Shown piece after piece: positions 18,301 through 24,247 of a stretch of DNA of 38,227 nucleotides. The stretch lies in assembly GCA_029940535.1 (NCBI GenBank), contig JAPYUM010000039.1, positions 1-38,227 on the forward strand, written 5' to 3'. The translations under genes and the position numbers were made by a program. The notes under the pieces are model-generated. The model worked only from the letters and a program-made list of their open reading frames with translations. It was not told where the DNA came from and searched no databases. The stretch is from Vicinamibacterales bacterium (GTDB lineage: Bacteria; Acidobacteriota; Vicinamibacteria; Vicinamibacterales; UBA8438). Each line of letters opens with the position of its first letter. Within the stretch, counting starts at the first letter, position 1.

Positions 18301-21300
18301 TCGACCGCCACCGGCGTGTGCGTCGGCGCCGGCCCGCCGGCCGCCGGCTGGTGGGTCGCTGGCACGGGCGGACGCAGAATGTTCGAGCCGCCATCGACGA
18401 GTCGTTGCTGGCTCTCCATCACCATCTGGATGGTTCTGTGCGCCGACTCCTGCCCTTCGAGAAACCGCAGATGCGCCTCCGCCGTCTGTTGCTGAAGCGT
18501 CTGCATGGCCCGCAGCCCTTCCTGCACGACCTCCAGGACGCCCGCCACGCCCACCGCCGGGGGGGACTGGCCTGGTCCGACTGGTTCCGTCGGCACAGAC
18601 GCGACTGGGGTGGACTGGTAGTGGCGCGCGGACACTGGAGGCTGCGGGGCCTCGACGGCGGGGACGTCGGGCGCCGTACCGTCGATCGTGTGGTCAGGTT
18701 TGCTCACGTCAAGGGGTCCATGGGGCTCCGACACGTCCGCGGTGGGCCGCGTCTCGGGGGGTGATGGCTGTGGTGAACGGTAGTTCGTCCCCAGCAGTGA
18801 AATGTTCATCTTGGGCTGACGGGGCTTGCGAGCGTGTGGTTCCCACGCCGTCAGATCGACGGGATGACCCAGGGCACCCAGGTGCGCGAGCAACCGAGCC
18901 AGGTCGGTCATGCCGGACCCTCGTCCGCACGTGGCGTCTATCGCGACGACGTCGTGCGGCCGGTCGCCGAGGGTCGCGCGAACCAGACTGGTCAGGACGT
19001 TGCCCGGACCGACTTCCGCGAATGTTCGAACCCCCGCCGCATACAGATGCTCGAGCTCGTCGACGAAGTTCACGGGGGTCACTAACTGCCGGGCCAGTGT
19101 GTCGCGGACGGTCGCGGCGTCCGGGCCGTAGGGTTCCGCCGAGCAGTTGGCATACACCGGTAGCGCCCCGGCCGAGAACTCGATGTCGTCGAGACCATGT
19201 CGAAATCGGTCGACGGCGTCCTGCATCAGCGGGCTGTGGAACGCGGCGGCCACCTGCAACGGCGTGGTTCGCCAGTCTCGATCGGCGCAGGCCCGTACTG
19301 CCCGAGCGATCGCGTCACGCGTGCCAGACAACACGCCCTGCGACGGGCTGTTGCGGTTGGCCAGCACCGCGTCGATGCTCTCGTCGGCGAGCATGGTGTC
19401 CAGTTCAGTCAAGGGTGCCTGCACCGCGACCATCGTCCCGCGGTCACTTGGTCCCGTCGCCATCAGCTGGCCGCGGAGCGTCGAGAGGCTCCGCAGGGCG
19501 TCGTCATCCATCCGGTCCCCGGCCCGCAGCGCGACCAGCTCGCCGTAGCTGTGGCCGGCCGTGCAGTCGGGTCGCACACCGAATCGGTGGAGGACTCTCA
19601 GCATGGCCAGACTCACGGCCCCGATAGCCGGTTGGGCGACATCGGTTCGGGTGAGCGCGGCCTGTTGTTGCAGACGGGCGCCGGCGTCAAAGACCGGGTT
19701 TGGGAAAATGCGGTCGCTCAGGCACCCCGCGCCGTGCGCCAGCGCGTCCGCATCCGCTTGGGCGATCGCCTCCCGCGCCTCGGGGAAGATGCACGTCAGG
19801 TCCCGGCCCATGCCAACGTACTGGCTGGCCTGTCCAGGAAAGAGGAACGCGAGTCGACCTGGTCGCTGTGGGCCACCGAAGAACACCCCCGGCCGGGTCC
19901 ACGACTGCTCGTGCCCCTTGGCCGCCAGCGCCGCGGTCGCGTCGGCGAAGAGTCGGATCGGGTCGGCCCCAGCGGCAACCACGATGAGCAGGCGGAACGC
20001 GTGATCGGGCGAGAATGTGCCCCGCGATTCGAGCGCGCGGAACGCCAGCGCGTCCGCCGAGGCGGGCTCATCGATGAACGCGCGCCATTGGTTCAGACCG
20101 TCTCGCAATGGCTCGATGGTGTCGGCTGACAGGGCCACGAGCTGGGTCGAGCCGTCCCACGCCGCACTCGCGTCCTGGCCGGTGTACTCCTCGAGCACCG
20201 CGTGAAAATTGCTTCCGCCGAATCCGAAGGCACTCACACTCGACCGGCGCGGATGGCCGTGTGCCCCAAGCCACGGCCGGGTCTCGGTGTTGAGGTAGAA
20301 CGGGCTGTCGTCGATCTCGAGGCGTGGATTGGGCTCGCTGATCTTGATCGTCGCCGGTAGCACCTTGTGGTGCAGGGCCAGTGCCGCCTTGATCAGTCCC
20401 GCGGCGCCGGCGGCGGCCTTGGTGTGCCCGATCTGCGACTTGACCGAACCGAGCGCGCACCACGGTCCGTCGGATTGTGCCGCGGCGTACACCGATCTGA
20501 GCGCGTCGAACTCGACGGCGTCGCCGACCGTCGTGCCGGTTCCGTGGGCCTCGACCAGTTGTACCGTCGACGGGTCGACCCCGCTGACCGCGTAGGCGTC
20601 GCGGAGCGCCCGGGTCTGTCCCGACGCGCGGGGGGCGTAGATGCTCTGCGAGCGGCCGTCGCTCGAGGTGCCGATTCCGCGAATCACCGAGTAGATACGG
20701 TCACCGTCGCGTTCGGCATCCGCCAGACGCTTGAGGACCACCATGCCCAGACCTTCGCCGATCACGGTGCCGTCGGCGTCTTTGGCGAACGGCCTGGCGT
20801 CTCCCGTTGCTGACAGCGCCTGGGTCTTGCTGAAGCACATGAACATGAAGACGTCGTTGAGCGTGTCGACGCCGCCTGAGATGACCATGTCGGTCCGTCC
20901 GGTCGCCAGCTCGAGCATCGCCAGGTGGATGGCGCCGAGCGAGCTCGCGCAGGCCGCGTCCACGACGCAGTTCGTGCCTCTGAGATCGAGTCGGTTGGCG
21001 ATGCGGCCCGCAACCACGTTGCCGAGGAGACCGGGGAACGAGTTCTCCTGCCACCCCACGTAGTCGTCCGCGATCCGATCGATCACCGTCTCCACGAGGT
21101 GCTCGGGGACACCGGCGTCACGCATCGCGCGACGCCACTTCGGGTGGCCCAATCGTGCCCCGAGCGGGATGACCAACTCCAGCGTGCCGGTGACCCCGAG
21201 AATGACACTGGCCCGGGTGCGGTCGAAGTCGCTCTCGGGCCCGTAACCCGCGTCTTCGAGCGCCGCCTTGGCCACGATGAGCCCGAGCAACTGCGCCGTA

Positions 21301-21590
21301 TCCGTCGCCTCCAGCACAGCCGGAGGGATCCCGAATTCGGTCGGATCGAATGTGGTGGGTGAGAGAAACGCGCCGCGGCGACAGTAGGTCAGGTCGGCCC
21401 GGCCGGGGGTGGGGTCGAAGTAGTCGTCAAGCGACCAGTGCGTCGGGGGAACGTCGGTGACGCTGTCCTCCGACGTGCGGATCAGACGCCAGTATTCCTG
21501 GAGCCCTTGAGCCCGAGGAAACAGACATCCCATGCCGACGATGGCAATGGGGCTCTGGGTGGCCGTCTCGTTGTCTCCCCGTGGCGCCAA
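15345..21590 (-). CDS. PfaA-like PUFA synthase subunit (KS-MAT-ACP-KR-DH)
   Basis: The 2081-residue protein has: KS (10-465; Cys214 in DAACASSL, His349 in EAHGTGT, His389 in KSQIGH); malonyl-CoA acyltransferase (580-870; LFPGQASQ, Ser681 in GHSYGE, FHSPLM); a Pro-rich linker holding a helical stretch at 1017-1064; a single ACP (1160-1232; phosphopantetheine Ser1193 in LGIDSIKR); ketoreductase (1290-1770; TGGARG at 1499, Ser1673/1674, Tyr1687 in DYAMAN); and a C-terminal polyketide-type dehydratase (1795-2060; His1809 in HVIGGYPVLP, Asp in IVDAGLQ). It extends acyl chains with malonyl units and reduces them. One ACP is unusual: PUFA synthases normally carry a tandem array. The TTG start at 21590 is chosen because TGAGGAAG lies 7 nt upstream and no better start precedes the KS. 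Confidence 0.9.
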   Translation of the reverse strand: MAPRGDNETATQSPIAIVGMGCLFPRAQGLQEYWRLIRTSEDSVTDVPPTHWSLDDYFDPTPGRADLTYCRRGAFLSPTTFDPTEFGIPPAVLEATDTAQLLGLIVAKAALEDAGYGPESDFDRTRASVILGVTGTLELVIPLGARLGHPKWRRAMRDAGVPEHLVETVIDRIADDYVGWQENSFPGLLGNVVAGRIANRLDLRGTNCVVDAACASSLGAIHLAMLELATGRTDMVISGGVDTLNDVFMFMCFSKTQALSATGDARPFAKDADGTVIGEGLGMVVLKRLADAERDGDRIYSVIRGIGTSSDGRSQSIYAPRASGQTRALRDAYAVSGVDPSTVQLVEAHGTGTTVGDAVEFDALRSVYAAAQSDGPWCALGSVKSQIGHTKAAAGAAGLIKAALALHHKVLPATIKISEPNPRLEIDDSPFYLNTETRPWLGAHGHPRRSSVSAFGFGGSNFHAVLEEYTGQDASAAWDGSTQLVALSADTIEPLRDGLNQWRAFIDEPASADALAFRALESRGTFSPDHAFRLLIVVAAGADPIRLFADATAALAAKGHEQSWTRPGVFFGGPQRPGRLAFLFPGQASQYVGMGRDLTCIFPEAREAIAQADADALAHGAGCLSDRIFPNPVFDAGARLQQQAALTRTDVAQPAIGAVSLAMLRVLHRFGVRPDCTAGHSYGELVALRAGDRMDDDALRSLSTLRGQLMATGPSDRGTMVAVQAPLTELDTMLADESIDAVLANRNSPSQGVLSGTRDAIARAVRACADRDWRTTPLQVAAAFHSPLMQDAVDRFRHGLDDIEFSAGALPVYANCSAEPYGPDAATVRDTLARQLVTPVNFVDELEHLYAAGVRTFAEVGPGNVLTSLVRATLGDRPHDVVAIDATCGRGSGMTDLARLLAHLGALGHPVDLTAWEPHARKPRQPKMNISLLGTNYRSPQPSPPETRPTADVSEPHGPLDVSKPDHTIDGTAPDVPAVEAPQPPVSARHYQSTPVASVPTEPVGPGQSPPAVGVAGVLEVVQEGLRAMQTLQQQTAEAHLRFLEGQESAHRTIQMVMESQQRLVDGGSNILRPPVPATHQPAAGGPAPTHTPVAVEPVVPAALSPIAPAPSLPVTPEAAPADPSDGDNARGQVDPVDQVEPSPSAVVSEAARPAGASVAADTLLEVVAELTGYPIEMLDLDMDLEADLGIDSIKRLEILAGLQTRLPEMAAVDSAYVGSLRTLRNIIDYMRTNDASVVPPTADAPSVDEPTPVAHAVPGVAPEPASQDHTAPSAPPTRRVLRAVELPALSDSGRIELAVGREVWIVDDGTGLPQALCDQFAAQGRTAHVVAADGDNGSHSTARIGGLIVLGSPDPIAAPLWGAASETRLKNAFALTKRVGPMLREAAAGGGALLATVSRMDGAFGVTGGEFDAVQGGLAGLTKTASREWPALRCKALDVSAAWADHEQVAAAIARELAADGPIEIGLDGRRRRGLDLIPVPVTSGRPRCAHGDVVVLTGGARGVTAAVAVALATESQPTLVLLGRSPAPEPEPAWLNGVGGEADIKRALLEHGFKGRVTPAPTDLELAYRHHIANREVADTITRIERVGGRAVYRSVDVRDGDAVAAAIADIRRSLGPIRGLIHAAGVLEDRWIDDKTVEQFARVFDTKVAGLRHLLDAIEPEALAFLALFSSVSGRFGRQGQVDYAMANEVLNKVAQRQTSLRPTCRVVAIDWGPWDGGMVTPALKRDFVRAGVGVISLEAGARSLLDELACTETGATEVVIGDVLPEPAGDDAARRTRPASAAQPGLSPVFERRLDIDRHAFLNSHVIGGYPVLPVAVMQEWLGHGALHDNPGLLLGGFTEFRVLKGVILSNGPRDLRVVVSKIRRHDESFEVDVELRSGADDDETAHARARAVLLSTLPTPPEYARPPRLDEQNYGYSVDAAYREVLFHGPHFHGIEHIDGYSADGIVAHVRSAPAPADWMDDPLRSVWLGDPLIVDAGLQLGILWCHKALGCVSLPTFGARYRQYTATFPTDGVVAALEIREQSPQRVTGDITFLDAGGTVLARMEGYAWTVDPSLRDAFRPLVAQSGGSRTSDVR

Positions 21591-21597
21591 CAGTTAT

Positions 21598-21605
21598 CTT
21601 CCTCA
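21598..21605 (-). promoter_or_regulatory. Ribosome binding site fused to pfaD stop
   Basis: The pfaD stop codon TGA is the first part of TGAGGAAG on the minus strand. It lies seven bases before a TTG codon at 21590 and decides the start of the PfaA-like gene. A ribosome ending pfaD would sit on the initiation site of the next gene, which implies translational coupling of the enoyl reductase and the synthase. A similar stop/ribosome-site fusion (TGAGGG at 7228-7223) precedes oleB. Confidence 0.6.
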
Positions 21606-23288
21606 TTCGCAGGCAACAAGGGCGGCAAGGTCCGCCCGGTCGCGTGGCTGGAACCGCCGTGCCGCCCGCGGCAACGACACCCCCTGTGCCCGTAGCCATC
21701 CCACCCGCGCCAGCGCTGCCGCGCCTACGAGCAGGTTCATCCCCAGCGTCACCACGTCACGTCGATCCGAGGCTTCCAGGAATGAGCCCCGGGCCCACTC
21801 GTTGAACGCGCCGATCGCCGGTCCGCACCAGATCTGGTAGTCGCCCTTGCGCGAGGCCTCGCCAGAATTCGCCCAGCGGGATGCCTGGCCGAGATACGAC
21901 CGAAAGACCAGCGCCATCCGGTGTTTCGGATCGCTTTCCGCTCGCGCCACCTGGGCCGGGTCGCGGACCGCAAAATATGCCCGCGTGCTGGCCCACGCCT
22001 CGGTCAGGGTCGAGCGGAAGTAGTCTCGCTCGAGAACCTGCCGGGTCGCGGCGGGAATCTCGTCCAGCGACGCATGCGTACGGTACAAACGGTACAGGTT
22101 GCGGGCTCGAACCGCAAACATCGTACCCCACTTGAGGACCTGAACCTGCACGCCCATCTCAAACATGTCCGCGGCTGGGGCCATGGTGACATCGGCCTGG
22201 CCCGAGCGCGCGAGCATCTCGCGCACCACCGGCGACGTACCAGCTTCCACGCAGGACTGATTGATGGTACCCGTGAGCACGAACGCGGCCCCCATGGCGA
22301 AGGCGGCCGCCGCCGACTCCGGCGTGGCGATACCGCCAGCGGCGCCGACCCGTAACGACGTTCGATAGCCGTGTCGGGTCTGCATATCGTCGGCCAGGGC
22401 CAGCATGGTTGGCACCAGGGAGATCGCCGGCTGGTTGTCGGTGTGCCCGCCGGAATCCGCTTCCGCCGTCAGGTCCTCCGCGACCGGGATCTCAGCCGCC
22501 ATGTCCGCCTGGCTGGCGTCGATGTGCCCCTCCGCGACCAAGGTGGTCAGCAGCTCGACCGGGGGCGGCGCGAAGAACTTGCGCGCCACCTCGACCCGCG
22601 ACACCTTCGCGATCACCTTGTTGGGCGTGACCACCGCGCCCTCCGCATCACGATGGATTCCGGCGACGCGATATCGGATCAGCGGGAGGGTCAGATCGAT
22701 GTAGGCCGCCGCGCTGACGAGATGAACGCCACGACGAAGATAGAGTGCGACGACGGCCGCTTCGCTCTGTGGCTCGGCCGGGGTGTGGATCAGATTGAAC
22801 CCGTAGGGCCGGTCGCCCACGGTGTGCTGAATACGGTCAATGGCCGCCTCGATGCGTTCGGGCGACAGACCGGCGGCACCGAAGAAACCGACCATCCCCG
22901 CCCGGGCCATCGCCTCGACGACCGCCTCGGACCCGACGCCATTGGCCATGGCGCCGGCGACATAGGGATAGATCAGCCCGTGCGTGGCGCAGAATCCGGG
23001 GTCGCCGAGCTGGTCCGGTCGTAGCGCCGGCGCGTAGCCCACGAGCCGCCGCGCGCCTGATGCGGCGGCTGCCTCGGCCTCCAAGGTGGCGGTGCCGCCG
23101 TGGGCGACCGCAAGCTGTCCGTCCACGTCAACGAGCCGGACCGGCGAGGCTACATGATGGACCGCGCGCACCACGGCGTCCCCGCCCACTTCAGGGGCTC
23201 GGACGCCGTCCGGCGTCCACCAGCCAACGGCGGACTCGCGAACTGGCTGTATCCGGAGGATCGAGGCTTTTGCTTGCACGTTCACCAC
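21603..23288 (-). CDS. pfaD: PfaD, trans-acting enoyl reductase of PUFA synthase
   Basis: The 561-residue protein is the FMN-dependent enoyl reductase of the nitronate-monooxygenase-like TIM-barrel family that acts in trans on PUFA synthases. Diagnostic stretches are PYVAGAMANGVGSEAVVEAM, GFFGAAGLSPERIEAAI, PYGFNLIHTPAEP, RVGAAGGIATPESAAAAF (flavin-phosphate binding), TGTINQSCVEAGTS and the PfaD-specific DMFEMGVQVQVLKWGTMF. The C-terminal helical region (SYLGQASRWANSGEASRKG) is also typical. It begins at GTG (23288) only 3 nt after the ispH stop; a second GTG follows directly, and no strong ribosome site is visible, suggesting coupling to ispH. In a PUFA synthase, PfaD reduces enoyl intermediates at some cycles, while others keep or isomerise the double bond. 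Confidence 0.94.
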   Translation of the reverse strand: MVNVQAKASILRIQPVRESAVGWWTPDGVRAPEVGGDAVVRAVHHVASPVRLVDVDGQLAVAHGGTATLEAEAAAASGARRLVGYAPALRPDQLGDPGFCATHGLIYPYVAGAMANGVGSEAVVEAMARAGMVGFFGAAGLSPERIEAAIDRIQHTVGDRPYGFNLIHTPAEPQSEAAVVALYLRRGVHLVSAAAYIDLTLPLIRYRVAGIHRDAEGAVVTPNKVIAKVSRVEVARKFFAPPPVELLTTLVAEGHIDASQADMAAEIPVAEDLTAEADSGGHTDNQPAISLVPTMLALADDMQTRHGYRTSLRVGAAGGIATPESAAAAFAMGAAFVLTGTINQSCVEAGTSPVVREMLARSGQADVTMAPAADMFEMGVQVQVLKWGTMFAVRARNLYRLYRTHASLDEIPAATRQVLERDYFRSTLTEAWASTRAYFAVRDPAQVARAESDPKHRMALVFRSYLGQASRWANSGEASRKGDYQIWCGPAIGAFNEWARGSFLEASDRRDVVTLGMNLLVGAAALARVGWLRAQGVSLPRAARRFQPRDRADLAALVACE

Positions 23289-23291
23289 GAT

Positions 23292-24224
23292 CTAGCGCTG
23301 AAGCGCCATCGGCAGTTGGAACACGGTGCTTTCTTTAGCCGTCACGCACGGTTCCACATCGGATACACCGAGCTTTTCGAGCCGTGCCACGACATCATGC
23401 ACCACCGAACTCGGGGTGCTGGCCCCGCCGGTGACGCCCACCCTGACGACACCGCCCAGCCAAGAGGGGTTCACATCGTCGTGACTGTTGATCAAATGAC
23501 TGGGAATCCCACGCACGGCCCCGATCTCGGCCAGTCGGGCGGCGTTGCTGGAGTTCTCGGACCCCACAACCAACAGCAGTCCGATACCGCTATCGCACAT
23601 CGCCTTGACGGCGTTCTGCCGATTCTGCGTGGCGTAGCAAATATCGTCCGCCGGTGGCAACTCGAGGTGGGCGAAACGATCGCGCAGCGCGTCGACGACG
23701 TGCTGGGTGTCGTCCATGCTGAGCGTGGTCTGCGTCAAGACCATCAGTTTGTGATGCTCTGGTATCGGTGTCGTGCGGGCGTGGTCGACGTTTTCGATCA
23801 ACGTCGTGTGGTCGGGCGAGTGGCCCATCGTGCCCTCCACCTCCTCGTGACCGGCATGACCGATCAAGAGTATGTGATACCCCTCGTCGACGAAGCGCTC
23901 CACCTCTGCGTGCACCTTGCTCACCAGCGGGCACGTGGCATCGATCACCCGCAGCGCCCGTCGCTCGGCCTCTTGGTTCACCGAAGGACCGACGCCGTGA
24001 GCGCTGAAGACCACCAGCGCGCCTTCCGGGACCTCGCCGAGCTCGTCTACGAACACCGCGCCCCGTTCACGGAGCCATCCGACGACATGACGGTTGTGAA
24101 CAATCTCTTTGCGCACGTAGACCGGCGCCCCGAACTGCTTCAGGGCCAATTCGACGATCTGAATCGCGCGATCGACACCGGCGCAATAGCAGCGCGGGTT
24201 TGCCAACAGCAGTTTCATCGTCAC
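23292..24224 (-). CDS. ispH: IspH, HMBPP reductase
   Basis: The 310-residue protein is 4-hydroxy-3-methylbut-2-enyl diphosphate reductase, the last step of the MEP isoprenoid pathway, giving IPP and DMAPP. The three Fe-S cysteines are present: Cys14 (CYCAGV), Cys98 (DATCPLV) and Cys196 (ICYATQNRQ). Substrate-site motifs are intact: VHNRHVV, FSAHGV, GHEEVEGTMG, TQTTLS, GSENSSN and TGGASTP. The first motif reads PRCYCAG rather than the usual PRGFCAG. A GTG start at 24224 is preferred over the ATG at 24218 because AAGG lies 7 nt before it. The gene sits between the DUF5916 gene (23 nt) and pfaD (3 nt). Normal isoprenoid supply is the likely function; co-expression with the lipid synthase is the odd point. 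Confidence 0.96.
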   Translation of the reverse strand: MTMKLLLANPRCYCAGVDRAIQIVELALKQFGAPVYVRKEIVHNRHVVGWLRERGAVFVDELGEVPEGALVVFSAHGVGPSVNQEAERRALRVIDATCPLVSKVHAEVERFVDEGYHILLIGHAGHEEVEGTMGHSPDHTTLIENVDHARTTPIPEHHKLMVLTQTTLSMDDTQHVVDALRDRFAHLELPPADDICYATQNRQNAVKAMCDSGIGLLLVVGSENSSNAARLAEIGAVRGIPSHLINSHDDVNPSWLGGVVRVGVTGGASTPSSVVHDVVARLEKLGVSDVEPCVTAKESTVFQLPMALQR

Positions 24225-24236
24225 AAGGATACCTTG
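24224..24236 (-). promoter_or_regulatory. Palindrome over the ispH ribosome site
   Basis: CAAGG-TAT-CCTTG is a perfect inverted repeat that contains the AAGG ribosome site of ispH and ends on the first base of its GTG start. A short hairpin here could hide the ribosome site until ribosomes leave the upstream gene 23 nt away. It is short, and its role is inferred only from position. Confidence 0.3.
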
Positions 24237-24247
24237 GCGTGGGCGGG

